From Novosphingobium arvoryzae (GTDB lineage: Bacteria; Pseudomonadota; Alphaproteobacteria; Sphingomonadales; Sphingomonadaceae), in NCBI RefSeq assembly GCF_014652615.1, contig NZ_BMZD01000001.1, forward strand, positions 145,962-209,961: a DNA stretch of 64,000 nt, given 5' to 3'. A program made the translations under genes and the position numbers. The notes beneath the pieces are model-generated. The model worked only from the letters and a program-made list of their open reading frames with translations, was not told the origin of the DNA and searched no databases. Positions 52,434-60,431 of this stretch are shown here, in pieces; the stretch's first letter is position 1; each line of letters begins with the position of its first letter.

Positions 52434-53216
52434 ATGCGCAAGACCATTGCCGGCGCCCTCGCGCTGGCCCTGCTCGCCACCGGCAGCCCCGCATTCGCCG
52501 CCAAGGAAAAAGGCTCTTCCGGGCGCCAGGCCCAGGCCAAGGGCACTCGCGAAATTCCGGTTTGCACCAGGAAGCTGGGCACGATTGCCATTGTCGAGCC
52601 CGACAACCAGTGGTGGCGTGAATTCAACCTGGGCAGCCCGGAGGCGATCCTGAAGGTCTTCGTGCAGAAGTCGGGCTGTTTCTCGCTGGTTAACCGTGGT
52701 CGTTCGATGGGCAGCCGCGCGATGGAACGCGCGCTGGCCGACAGCGGCGAACTGCAGGATGGCTCGAACATCGGCAAGGGTCAGGTCAAGGCGGCGGATT
52801 ACTTCCTTGAACCCGATATCGTCTCGGCCAACCGCAATTCCGGCGGCAACAGCGTGGGCGGTCTGCTCGGCGGCATCGGCGGCGGGCTGTTCGGCCGCGC
52901 GGCGGGCGCCATTGCCGGGGGGATCAGCATCAAGAAGGGCGAGGCCAACGTGACCCTGTCCGTCGTCAACGCCCGCACGACCGAGGAAGAAGCGCTGGTC
53001 GAAGGCTATTACCGCAAGTCCGACCTCAGCTGGGGCGCGGGCGGCGGCCTGTTCAGCGGCGGCACCTTTGGCGCGGCTGGCGGCGGCGGCTATCAGGACA
53101 CCGCGATCGGCCAGATCATCGTGCTGGCCTATCTCGATGCCTATACCAAGATGGTGACCCAGCTGGGCGGTCTGCCCGAAAACGCATCGGCTGCGGCTCC
53201 CCAGGCCAAGCCCTGA
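52434..53216 (+). CDS. CsgG/HfaB-like exported protein
   Basis: A 260-aa protein with a signal peptide ('ALALALLATGSPAFA'). The mature part has 'TRKLGTIAIVEPDNQWWREFNLGSPEAILKVFVQKSGCFSLVNRGRS', 'ALADSGELQDGSNIGKGQVKAADYFLEPDIV', a pattern like the CsgG outer-membrane secretion channel and HfaB. The mid part is Gly-rich ('GGLLGGIGGGLFGRAAGAIAGG') with 'IKKGEANVTLSVVNARTTEE'. No lipobox Cys is seen, unlike CsgG. No curli subunits are nearby; an alternate name is unproven. The ATG at 52434 has GGAG six bases upstream. Confidence 0.7.
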   Translation: MRKTIAGALALALLATGSPAFAAKEKGSSGRQAQAKGTREIPVCTRKLGTIAIVEPDNQWWREFNLGSPEAILKVFVQKSGCFSLVNRGRSMGSRAMERALADSGELQDGSNIGKGQVKAADYFLEPDIVSANRNSGGNSVGGLLGGIGGGLFGRAAGAIAGGISIKKGEANVTLSVVNARTTEEEALVEGYYRKSDLSWGAGGGLFSGGTFGAAGGGGYQDTAIGQIIVLAYLDAYTKMVTQLGGLPENASAAAPQAKP

Positions 53217-53225
53217 TCCAGACGT

Positions 53226-53267
53226 GCTGACCGCGCCGGCCCGGAGTGCCCGGGTGGCGCGGTCAGC
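53226..53267. terminator. Perfect hairpin between convergent genes
   Basis: GCTGACCGCGCC / GGCGCGGTCAGC pairs over 12 bases; a second inner stem CCCGG/CCGGG lies inside. No T tract follows, so it is a likely bidirectional end signal between the CsgG-like gene and the convergent beta-helix gene. Confidence 0.6.
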
Positions 53268-53285
53268 CGCGCTTGGCGGGGCCGG

Positions 53286-54239
53286 TCAGCGTCGGTCGGT
53301 GCGCTTGATCCCCGGTCCGAGCCGGTTGGTGCCGATCTGGACCGCATCATCGGTCCAGTTGGCGACGAATGTGCTTTCCCAGTTCACGCCCGGCGCGAAC
53401 CGCGCATCGTTCCCATCGATCACCAACCCGGCCGAGCTATACTGCTTGCCTTCTGGCGCGACGGTAATGAATGCCGAGTGGTTTTCCTTGTTCGGCCCCT
53501 GCACGAACCAGTTGTTGGCGATCCGCCCGGATGACCCGCCCGGCAGGTCGATCATGTAGTTCGTGCCGCGCCCGGCGGTGTCGTCGAAGCTGGAATTGAG
53601 CACGGCAATCCGGCGGCTGCGGCTTTTCAGGTAATGCCCGCCGCGCCCCGCCTCGAACCGGCTGCGGGTGACCGACAGTGATCCGTAATCGCCGATATAG
53701 ATCGAATGCGCGCATCCGCCCGGCCCCTCGCAAGTGCCAAGGCGCGTGAACGTGGACTTGTCGATCGTGATGCTGGATGCGGTATCGATTCCGGCCAGGA
53801 TGCCTTGCTGGCTGTCGCGGAACCAGCTTTGGCTGACGGTCAGGTTGCCCTTTTCCAGCCGGATGCCCGACCCGTTGAAATCGGGCACACGGATATTGGC
53901 AAAGACCAGCCCGGCAACCTTGGCGCTGCGCCCGCGCAGCACCAGCGCGCCCTTGCCCTCGCACGCCACGTTGTCGAACACGGCCTGTCCCGGCGTGGCC
54001 GCGACATAGGCAATGTCGCCCGCGCCCTGAACCGCGCAATCGCTGTGGCGGCCGGGGGCAACCTGGATCGTCCCCATTCCGTCGCCGATGGCGTTGACCG
54101 CGTCTTGCAGGCGGGCATAGCCTTGTCCGGTCTCGACCACGACATAGGGCGTGCCCTGCTGGGCAGCGGCAATGCCCATCGGCAGGATCAGCGCGCCCAG
54201 CGCGGCGACGGCAAGCGGTAGTGTGGCAGGGTTCTTCAT
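53286..54239 (-). CDS. Right-handed beta-helix exported protein
   Basis: A 317-aa protein with a signal peptide ('LPLAVAALGALILPMGIAAAQQ') and repeated short strands ('GSGIRLEKGNLTVSQSWFRDSQQGILAG', 'SSITIDKSTFTRLG', 'GSLSVTRSRFEAG', 'RIAVLNSSFDD') that form a parallel beta-helix, as in pectate lyase-like or cell-surface proteins. Catalytic residues of lyases are not evident. The ATG at 54239 is chosen; an in-frame ATG four codons upstream exists. No function assigned. Confidence 0.8.
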   Translation of the reverse strand: MKNPATLPLAVAALGALILPMGIAAAQQGTPYVVVETGQGYARLQDAVNAIGDGMGTIQVAPGRHSDCAVQGAGDIAYVAATPGQAVFDNVACEGKGALVLRGRSAKVAGLVFANIRVPDFNGSGIRLEKGNLTVSQSWFRDSQQGILAGIDTASSITIDKSTFTRLGTCEGPGGCAHSIYIGDYGSLSVTRSRFEAGRGGHYLKSRSRRIAVLNSSFDDTAGRGTNYMIDLPGGSSGRIANNWFVQGPNKENHSAFITVAPEGKQYSSAGLVIDGNDARFAPGVNWESTFVANWTDDAVQIGTNRLGPGIKRTDRR

Positions 54240-54292
54240 GCCCGCCAGCATGGCAGCGACCCGTTAAGATCGCGCAAAGGCCGCAGCTGCGG

Positions 54293-54550
54293 CTAGTCGC
54301 GCTTGCCCCAGCGCCATTTCCAGCCGCCCCGCGTACGCTGGGCGACCACCGACAGGAACGTGGCGGTGGCGCTGACGAACAGGGCAAAGGCGGCGATCCG
54401 GGTGGAGCCGAAGCCCAGCCGGTCCAGCCAGCCGACCACGCCCAGCACGGCAAGGTAGGCGGCGATCAGCGCCCAGCCTTGCCAGGCTATTGGCCATCCG
54501 GCGCCGTATCCATGGGTCTTGGCGGAAAACCAGGGGGTGCGTTCAGTCAT
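54293..54550 (-). CDS. Small two-helix membrane protein
   Basis: An 85-aa protein with two hydrophobic segments (about residues 25-43 'WALIAAYLAVLGVVGWL' and 50-68 'IAAFALFVSATATFLSVVA') and a basic C-terminal tail 'RGGWKWRWGKRD'. It overlaps the ribbon-helix-helix gene upstream by eight bases, so the SPFH, RHH and this gene form an operon. Not recognised as a named family. Confidence 0.72.
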   Translation of the reverse strand: MTERTPWFSAKTHGYGAGWPIAWQGWALIAAYLAVLGVVGWLDRLGFGSTRIAAFALFVSATATFLSVVAQRTRGGWKWRWGKRD

Positions 54551-54764
54551 CGGCTGACTCCTTGGCCGGTTCTTTGGGAGGGCGGCCTCGGCGCGGTGGC
54601 TCGGCCGGGGCCAGCTTGATGCCGCGCCGGGCGAGCGCCTCGCGCAGCAGGACTTCGACCTGGGCGTTGACCGAGCGGAAATCCCCCGCCGCCACCCGTT
54701 CCAGCGCCGCATAGAGCGCCGGATCGAGCCGCAACGGGAAGGATTTCTTGGCCGGTCCGGACAT
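54543..54764 (-). CDS. Ribbon-helix-helix (Arc/MetJ-type) DNA-binding protein
   Basis: A 73-aa basic protein with an N-terminal beta strand ('KSFPLRLDPALYAALERVAAGDFRSVNAQVEVLLREALA'), the layout of Arc-like transcription factors, and a disordered Pro/Lys/Arg tail. Such small proteins often self-regulate their operon. It sits between the SPFH gene (10 bases) and the small membrane protein (overlapping). A matching palindrome lies upstream of the SPFH gene. It has no toxin partner here, so a classical toxin-antitoxin pair is not supported. Confidence 0.82.
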   Translation of the reverse strand: MSGPAKKSFPLRLDPALYAALERVAAGDFRSVNAQVEVLLREALARRGIKLAPAEPPRRGRPPKEPAKESADD

Positions 54765-54774
54765 GATCAGTGCG

Positions 54775-55686
54775 TTAGTAAAGCGACCCGGCGTTGACCA
54801 CCGGCTGCGTATCGCGTTCCCCGCACAGCACGACCATCAGGTTGGACACCATCGCCGCCTTGCGCTCGTCATCAAGGTGGACGACGTCCTTTTCCGACAA
54901 CTGGTGCAGCGCCATTTCAACCATCGTTACCGCGCCTTCGACCAGTTTCTTGCGGGCGCTGATCACGGCTTCGGCCTGCTGGCGGCGCAGCATGGCCCCG
55001 GCGATTTCGGGCGCATAGGCCAGGTGGGTCAGCCCGCATTCGTCGACTGTCAGCCCGGCCACCACCATCCGGCGGTTGAGTTCGGCGCGCAGTTCGGCGT
55101 TCACTTCATCATGGCTGCCGCGCAGGGTCGTCTCGCTGTGCTCGATATCGTCATAGGGATAGCGTGAGCCGATCGCGCGGACGGCGGCTTCGATCTGCAC
55201 TTCGACAAAGGCCTTGTAATCGTCCACGTCGTAGAGCGCCTGCGCGGTATCGGCGACGCGCCAGACGACATTGGTCGCGATCTCAATCGGGTTGCCGCGC
55301 AGGTCGTTGACCTTCAGTTTTTCGGACACGACGTTGTTGGCGCGGACCGAGATCTTGGTCTTGCCCATCCACGGCCAGACCCAGCGCAACCCGTGATTGC
55401 GGTCGGTGCCCTGATAGGCGCCGAACAGGGTGATGGCGGCAGCCTGATTGGGCTGGATCATGTAGAACCCGGCGGAAATGACGATCAGCGCCAGCACGGA
55501 CAGGAAGGTCGGGATCAGGAACGCCCAGACCTCGCCCTCGGTCAGGTCCGGTCCCGACGCGACCCAGATCACGCGCGTGACCGTCAGCGCGAGCAGGCCC
55601 AGGAAAACAACGAACATCAGATAGCCACTGGTGCTCCAGACGCCCTTTTCGCGGCTGGACGTCATGGCGGGATGCGACTCGGACAT
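54775..55686 (-). CDS. SPFH-domain (stomatin/prohibitin-like) membrane protein
   Basis: A 303-aa protein. Two transmembrane segments (about 20-42 and 57-77) precede an SPFH domain (about 78-260): '[20 protein letters not shown]', '[36 protein letters not shown]', '[36 protein letters not shown]'. SPFH proteins organise membrane microdomains or help proteases. It is the first gene of a three-gene operon with a very strong ribosome site (AAGGGGGA) and a palindromic operator upstream. Confidence 0.9.
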   Translation of the reverse strand: MSESHPAMTSSREKGVWSTSGYLMFVVFLGLLALTVTRVIWVASGPDLTEGEVWAFLIPTFLSVLALIVISAGFYMIQPNQAAAITLFGAYQGTDRNHGLRWVWPWMGKTKISVRANNVVSEKLKVNDLRGNPIEIATNVVWRVADTAQALYDVDDYKAFVEVQIEAAVRAIGSRYPYDDIEHSETTLRGSHDEVNAELRAELNRRMVVAGLTVDECGLTHLAYAPEIAGAMLRRQQAEAVISARKKLVEGAVTMVEMALHQLSEKDVVHLDDERKAAMVSNLMVVLCGERDTQPVVNAGSLY

Positions 55687-55703
55687 GGAAATCCCCCTTA
55701 AAG

Positions 55704-55722
55704 TGATATCACATTAATATCA
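55704..55722 (-). promoter_or_regulatory. Palindromic operator before the SPFH operon
   Basis: TGATAT-N7-ATATCA, a perfect 6-bp inverted repeat (55704-55722) lying 18 bases upstream of the SPFH start on the minus strand, in an AT-rich stretch that stands out. The TGATATCA core (55704-55711) is itself palindromic. It sits where an operator or -10 region would lie. A binder is not shown; the downstream RHH protein is a candidate. Confidence 0.65.
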
Positions 55723-55964
55723 TTCGAGGGCACCTTGTCAAATGGACTTGAAATCGGAGCGAATCGGTCATATAAAAATCGGGCGGAACCGGGCCCCTCT
55801 GGCGCCGCGTGTGGCTACCCCCTCCAGGCCATGCGCAGCGTGATGTCGGACCGCATCGGATGTGCCGATGCCATAGGGTCCGGGTTCAGTTCCCATCCCT
55901 CTACCCCGATCCTGGCTCGGCGCATCCGATCGTACGTCAACACGTTACGAAAGGGACCGAAACC

Positions 55965-56141
55965 ATGTCCGATCATGTGTACCGTTTGCTTGAGCGTCAC
56001 CAGAAGCTCGACGATCTGCTGCGCCGCGCCCAGTCGCGGCGGACGGCCGATCCGTTCGAAGTGCTGCGGCTGAAAAAGCTCAAGCTGGCGATCAAGGACC
56101 GGATCAATCGGCTGATGCGCCGCCGCAAGCTGGCGCGTTGA
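55965..56141 (+). CDS. DUF465 (YdcH-like) small protein
   Basis: A 58-aa helical protein of the DUF465/YdcH family: 'VYRLLERHQKLDDLLRRAQSRRTADPFEVLRLKKLKLAIKDRINRLMRR'. It is highly basic and likely forms a helical hairpin. The function is unknown. An AAAGGGACCG precedes the ATG. It is followed by a strong terminator. Confidence 0.85.
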   Translation: MSDHVYRLLERHQKLDDLLRRAQSRRTADPFEVLRLKKLKLAIKDRINRLMRRRKLAR

Positions 56142-56156
56142 GCCGAAACTACTTAT

Positions 56157-56194
56157 CCCGGCGCGGCGGTCATTTCGGCCCGCGCCGGGCTTTT
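56157..56194 (+). terminator. Intrinsic terminator of the DUF465 gene
   Basis: A perfect 10-bp stem CCCGGCGCGG / CCGCGCCGGG with a 13-base loop, followed by CTTTTGCATTT, 16 bases after the DUF465 stop and 22 bases before the TerC start. Confidence 0.85.
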
Positions 56195-56215
56195 GCATTT
56201 CAGGGGCATTGAAAC

Positions 56216-57199
56216 ATGGAATTTCTGTTCATGGACTGGCTGGGCACACCGGTCTGGTTCTGGTTGTCGTTCGGCATACTCGTCCTGGCGCTGACCGCAT
56301 TTGACCTTGGCATCCTGCACAAGGAAGACCGGGAAATGGGCATCGCCGAATCGCTGAAGCTGTCGGCGTTCTACATCGGCGTGGCGATGCTGTTCGGCGT
56401 CTGGGTCTGGTATGCCAAGGGCGCCGACCTGGGGATGAAGTACTACACCGGCTTCTTCATCGAAAAGGCGCTGTCGATCGACAACGTCTTCGTCATCAGC
56501 TTGATCTTCACCTTCTTCGCGATCCCGCGGATGTACCAGTATCGTGCGCTGCTGTGGGGCATCATCGCGGTGATCGTGCTGCGCGGCGCGATGATCGCGG
56601 CTGGCGCGGCACTGGTGGCCGAAGCGTACTGGGTGCTCTACATCTTCGCGGCGTTCCTGGTTTACACCGGCATCCGCATGATGTGGGCCAGCGATCATGA
56701 GCCGGATCTGGCGAAGAACCCGGTGATCCGCTGGATTTCCAGCCATATGCGGGTGACGAAGGAACATCACGGTCAGCACTTCTTCGTGAAGGTGCAGGAT
56801 GAAAAGACCGGCCAGATGGTGCGTGCGGCGACCCCGCTGTTCCTGGCGCTGGTGGTGATCAACCTGGCTGACCTGGTGTTCGCGGTGGACAGCGTGCCGG
56901 CGATCTTCGCGATCACGACCGATACGTTCATCGTCTACACCAGCAACATCATGGCGATCCTGGGCCTGCGCGCGCTGTATTTCGCGCTCTCGGCGATGAT
57001 CCACCGTTTCCACTACCTGAAGTATGCGCTGGCCGCCGTGCTGGTGTTCATCGGGTCGAAGATCTTCGTCTCCGACTTCCTGCTGGGCGGGGACAAGTTC
57101 CCGCCGGTGGCAAGCCTGGGCGTGACGTTCGGCCTGATCGCGGCGGGTGTGGGCTACTCGTTGTGGAAGACGCGCGGGGCGGAATCCTCCGCGCACTGA
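56216..57199 (+). CDS. TerC/Alx-family membrane protein
   Basis: A 327-aa polytopic protein with about nine helices. The conserved acidic TerC positions are seen: 'LALTAFDLGILHKEDREMGIAESLKLSAFY', 'FIEKALSIDNVFVISLIFTFFAIP', and 'LFLALVVINLADLVFAVDSVPAIFAITTDTFIVYTSNIMAILGLRALYF'. Family members export Mn2+ and/or help insert metal-loaded proteins. An upstream yybP-ykoY manganese riboswitch is not seen; the short gap holds the preceding terminator. Confidence 0.93.
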   Translation: MEFLFMDWLGTPVWFWLSFGILVLALTAFDLGILHKEDREMGIAESLKLSAFYIGVAMLFGVWVWYAKGADLGMKYYTGFFIEKALSIDNVFVISLIFTFFAIPRMYQYRALLWGIIAVIVLRGAMIAAGAALVAEAYWVLYIFAAFLVYTGIRMMWASDHEPDLAKNPVIRWISSHMRVTKEHHGQHFFVKVQDEKTGQMVRAATPLFLALVVINLADLVFAVDSVPAIFAITTDTFIVYTSNIMAILGLRALYFALSAMIHRFHYLKYALAAVLVFIGSKIFVSDFLLGGDKFPPVASLGVTFGLIAAGVGYSLWKTRGAESSAH

Positions 57200-57229
57200 C
57201 CCTGTCAGGCCGGTGACGCGGCGGGCGGC

Positions 57230-57541
57230 CTAGAACCGCTCGCCGCGCACCACCTGGACGTCCTGGATGGCGATCACCAGCCCGAACCGCTCGATGTCGG
57301 GGGCCAGCAGTTCCAGCAGGGCGTCCACCTTGTCCCCATTGGTCAGCGCGATGAACATCCGCTTGGCCACGCTGGCATAGCCATCATCATCACGCCAGGG
57401 GCCGCCGCGCCCCAGCCCGGACTGCACCGGCAGCACCGAATGGTGGACGATCCCGGCGGCGGCGGCCTGTTCCACCACCCATTCGCACAACGGGGCGTCG
57501 ACCAGGATGTCGATGCGCTTGCGGGTATAGGTTGCAATCAT
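57230..57541 (-). CDS. SbtB-like P-II family signal protein
   Basis: A 103-aa protein with the P-II/DUF190-type fold: 'MIATYTRKRIDILVDAPLCEWVVEQAAAAGIVHHSVLPVQSGLGRGGPWRDDDGYASVAKRMFIALT' including the T-loop region around residues 40-55. It lies ten bases after the SbtA-like gene on the same strand, the usual SbtA-SbtB pairing in which SbtB, after binding AMP/cAMP/ADP, controls the transporter. The C-terminal Cys-containing R-loop of many SbtB proteins is absent. Confidence 0.8.
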   Translation of the reverse strand: MIATYTRKRIDILVDAPLCEWVVEQAAAAGIVHHSVLPVQSGLGRGGPWRDDDGYASVAKRMFIALTNGDKVDALLELLAPDIERFGLVIAIQDVQVVRGERF

Positions 57542-57550
57542 CGGTTGGTC

Positions 57551-58510
57551 CTATCCAAGCACGAGCGGCGCCAGCTGGGTTACCAGCGGGATGCCGACCA
57601 GGATGTTGAAGGGAAAGCTGACCGCCAGCGACATCGACAGATAGATGCCGGGATCGGCGTCCGGCATCGCCAGCCGGACCGCCGCGGGAACCGCGATGTA
57701 GGATGCGCTCGCCGCCAGCATGGCCAGCGCTGCGCCGGTGCCCGCATCCAGCCCCAGCAGCATCGCCAAAGTCAGGCCGATCGTGCCGTTGATCAGCGGC
57801 AGGGCAATGCCCAGCGCGGCCATCCGCCAGTTCAACGCGCGGCTTTCGCGCAGGCGCCGCATCGCGACCAGCCCCATGTCGAGCAGGAACAGGCAGAGCA
57901 ATCCGGTAAAGCCGGTGGTGAAGACCGGGGCAATCGGCTTGTAGCGGTCCGGCCCCAGCACCAGCCCGATGGCGAAAGCGCCCAGCAGCAGTACGACCGA
58001 TCCGTTCAGGAATACCTCGCGCACCAGCTTGCCGCGCTGTCCCGGCGCCACCATCCCGCTGCCGCGCGCCAGCAGCAGCCCGGTAACGATGGCCGGGGTT
58101 TCCATCAGCGCCATCACCGCGACCATGTAGCCGGCCGGGGCGATGCCCACGCGGGTCAGGGCATCGGCGGTGGTGACGAACGTGACGATCGAGACCGAGC
58201 CATAGTGCGCCGCCACGGCCCCGGCATTGAGCCGGTCCAGCCCGGCCAGCGCCCGCAGCAGCGCGAAGGCAATCAGCGGCAGGCCAAAGCTGAGCGCGAT
58301 TCCGACGGCCGAGACTTGCACCAGTTGCGGCGAGAACCCGGCCTGCGCGACCTGGATGCCACCCTTCAGGCCGATCGCGGCCATCAGGTAGAGCGACAGG
58401 CTCTTGGCCAATGGCTCTGGCACGGACAGGTCCGATCGTGCCGCGGCGGCCAGTGCGCCAAGGATGAAGAACAGGATGACAGGGGAAAGCAGGGTCTCGA
58501 ATGCGGGCAT
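57551..58510 (-). CDS. SbtA-like sodium-dependent bicarbonate transporter
   Basis: A 319-aa polytopic membrane protein of the SbtA (DUF897) family. Hydrophobic helices cover nearly the whole length, with 'YLMAAIGLKGGIQVAQAGFSPQL', 'GAVAAHYGSVSIVTFVTTADALTRVGIAPAGYMVAVMALMETPAIVTGLLL' and 'ASASYIAVPAAVRLAMPDADPGIYLSMSLAVSFPFNILVGIPL', as in cyanobacterial SbtA. It would take up HCO3- with Na+. In a heterotroph it could serve anaplerosis, fatty acid synthesis or pH. Confidence 0.88.
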   Translation of the reverse strand: MPAFETLLSPVILFFILGALAAAARSDLSVPEPLAKSLSLYLMAAIGLKGGIQVAQAGFSPQLVQVSAVGIALSFGLPLIAFALLRALAGLDRLNAGAVAAHYGSVSIVTFVTTADALTRVGIAPAGYMVAVMALMETPAIVTGLLLARGSGMVAPGQRGKLVREVFLNGSVVLLLGAFAIGLVLGPDRYKPIAPVFTTGFTGLLCLFLLDMGLVAMRRLRESRALNWRMAALGIALPLINGTIGLTLAMLLGLDAGTGAALAMLAASASYIAVPAAVRLAMPDADPGIYLSMSLAVSFPFNILVGIPLVTQLAPLVLG

Positions 58511-58596
58511 TGGGGGCTCCGTGGTTCGAGATCGCCCCCTGACGACATTCAGCCCATCTGGTCAAGCGAATTGTTGCTAGCGATTTGCAACAGCAT

Positions 58597-60393
58597 CTAA
58601 TGCTGGCGGATCACGCTCAGGAATGCATCGCCATAGGCTTCCAGTTTGCGCGCGCCAACACCGCCGATTTCACCCAGCGCGGCAAGGGAGGCGGGGCGGA
58701 TTTCCGCCATTTCGCGCAAGGTGGCATCGTGGAAGATGACATAGGGCGGCACGCCCGCGTCCTGAGCCAGATCGCGGCGTAGCGCGCGCAGCGCGTCGAA
58801 CAGCGGATCGCCAACCGGGTTCGCGGCCCCGGCAGACCCGCGCCGCGCGCTGCCGCCGCGCCGGTCCTTGCGGGCGCGCTCCTGCTTCGGTGCGATTGCC
58901 AGCATGACCGGCACTTCGCCTTTCAGGATCACGCGGGCATCGTCACCCAGCGCCAGACCGCCATGCTCGGTCGGCAGCAGGCTGCCACGTGCCTGCAGCG
59001 CCCGGACCAGCGGCTGCAGCAGCGGCGCCTCGTCCGCGCTGACGATCCCGAACACGCTCAGTTGGTCATGCCCGCGCTGCACCACGCGGTCGTCGTGCTG
59101 GCCCAGCAGCACTTTCTGGATATGGCCAAAGCCATAACTCTGCCCGGTGCGATAGACGGCGGACAGGACCTTGCGCGCCAGTTCGGTCACATCGCGGATG
59201 CCCGGTGCGTCCAGGCAGTTGTCGCAATTGCCGCAGGTCTCGGGCGGATGTTCGCCAAAGTGGCGCAGCAGCACGGCACGGCGGCAGCTGCCGGTTTCGA
59301 CCAGCGCGGCCAGCGCGTCCAGCCGGGCGCGCTCGCCCACGCGGCGGGTTTCGTCCACTTCCTCCAGCCGCATCCGCGCGCGGGCGAAATCGTCCGCACC
59401 CCAAAGCATGACCGCCACCGAAGGATCGCCATCGCGCCCCGCGCGTCCGGTTTCCTGATAGTAGCCCTCGATCGATTTGGGGATGCCGGCGTGGGCAACG
59501 AACCGCACGTCGGGCTTGTCGATCCCCATGCCGAAGGCGACCGTCGCGACCATCACCATCTCTTCGGATGCCACGAACGCCGCCTGGTTGGCCGCGCGCA
59601 CTTCGGGCGGCAGCCCTGCATGATAGGGCAGCACCGGACGGCCCGTGGCGGCGGAGAGCTTGTCGGCCAGCTCCTCCACCTTCTTGCGGGTCGGGGCATA
59701 GACGATGCCGGGGCCGGGCTGTTCGGCCATCAGCGTGGTCAGCTGGCGCACCGGGTTGTCGCGGTGGCGGATGGCGTAGCGGATGTTGGGCCGGTCAAAC
59801 CCGGCAACGATCAGGCCGTCAGCAGGAATCCCCAGCTGGGCCAGCACATCGGCGCGGGTCTGGGCATCGGCGGTGGCGGTCAGCGCCAGGCGCGGGACGT
59901 CCGGAAACGCGTCCATCAACGGCCGCAGCGCACGGTAGTCCGGGCGGAAATCGTGGCCCCATTCGGACACGCAGTGCGCTTCGTCGATGGCGAACAGGCA
60001 GACGGGAGCCTTGCTCAGCAACTCGCGGAAATGGCCCTGGCTGGCGCGTTCGGGCGCGACGTAGAGCAAGTCCAGCTCGCCCGCGCGGAACCGGTCGATG
60101 GTCTGCTCGCGGTCGGCATCGACGCTGGTCAGCGTGGCGGCGCGGATTCCGTTGGCCAGCGCCGAGCGCAACTGGTCGTGCATCAGCGCGATCAGCGGGG
60201 AAATGACAACGCACGTCCCCGGCAGCATCACGGCGGGCAGCTGATAGGTCAGCGATTTGCCCGCGCCGGTCGGCATCACTGCCAGCGTCGATTGCCCGTC
60301 CAGCACACGGCTGACCACCTGATCCTGCACACCCCGAAAGGCGGAAAAGCCGAAGGTGGCGTGCAGCTGGTCAAGAACGTGGGTTTCCGTCAC
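58597..60393 (-). CDS. recQ: RecQ, ATP-dependent DNA helicase
   Basis: A 598-aa SF2 helicase for recombination repair. Motifs: Walker A 'VMPTGAGKSLTYQLP' (about residues 39-53), 'FAIDEAHCVSEWGHDFRPDY' (DEAH plus aromatic-rich loop), 'SATADAQTRADV', 'YYQETGRAGRDGDPS'. The zinc-binding Cys cluster 'SCRRAVLLRHFGEH...CGNCDNCLDAPG', an RQC region and a C-terminal HRDC domain (about 515-595) follow. The start is a GTG. Length is normal. Confidence 0.97.
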   Translation of the reverse strand: MTETHVLDQLHATFGFSAFRGVQDQVVSRVLDGQSTLAVMPTGAGKSLTYQLPAVMLPGTCVVISPLIALMHDQLRSALANGIRAATLTSVDADREQTIDRFRAGELDLLYVAPERASQGHFRELLSKAPVCLFAIDEAHCVSEWGHDFRPDYRALRPLMDAFPDVPRLALTATADAQTRADVLAQLGIPADGLIVAGFDRPNIRYAIRHRDNPVRQLTTLMAEQPGPGIVYAPTRKKVEELADKLSAATGRPVLPYHAGLPPEVRAANQAAFVASEEMVMVATVAFGMGIDKPDVRFVAHAGIPKSIEGYYQETGRAGRDGDPSVAVMLWGADDFARARMRLEEVDETRRVGERARLDALAALVETGSCRRAVLLRHFGEHPPETCGNCDNCLDAPGIRDVTELARKVLSAVYRTGQSYGFGHIQKVLLGQHDDRVVQRGHDQLSVFGIVSADEAPLLQPLVRALQARGSLLPTEHGGLALGDDARVILKGEVPVMLAIAPKQERARKDRRGGSARRGSAGAANPVGDPLFDALRALRRDLAQDAGVPPYVIFHDATLREMAEIRPASLAALGEIGGVGARKLEAYGDAFLSVIRQH

Positions 60394-60431
60394 GCCGTCC
60401 GCCTAGCGCCCGGTGCGGCAAAGCGCAAAGG

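Noticed and set aside
54543..54764. Toxin-antitoxin pair with the ribbon-helix-helix protein as antitoxin
   Set aside because: No toxin-like partner (RelE, MazF, HicA or PIN type) lies next to it; neighbours are an SPFH and a small membrane protein.
56142..56215. Manganese (yybP-ykoY) riboswitch in front of the TerC gene
   Set aside because: The 74-base gap is taken up by a terminator hairpin and lacks the riboswitch core.
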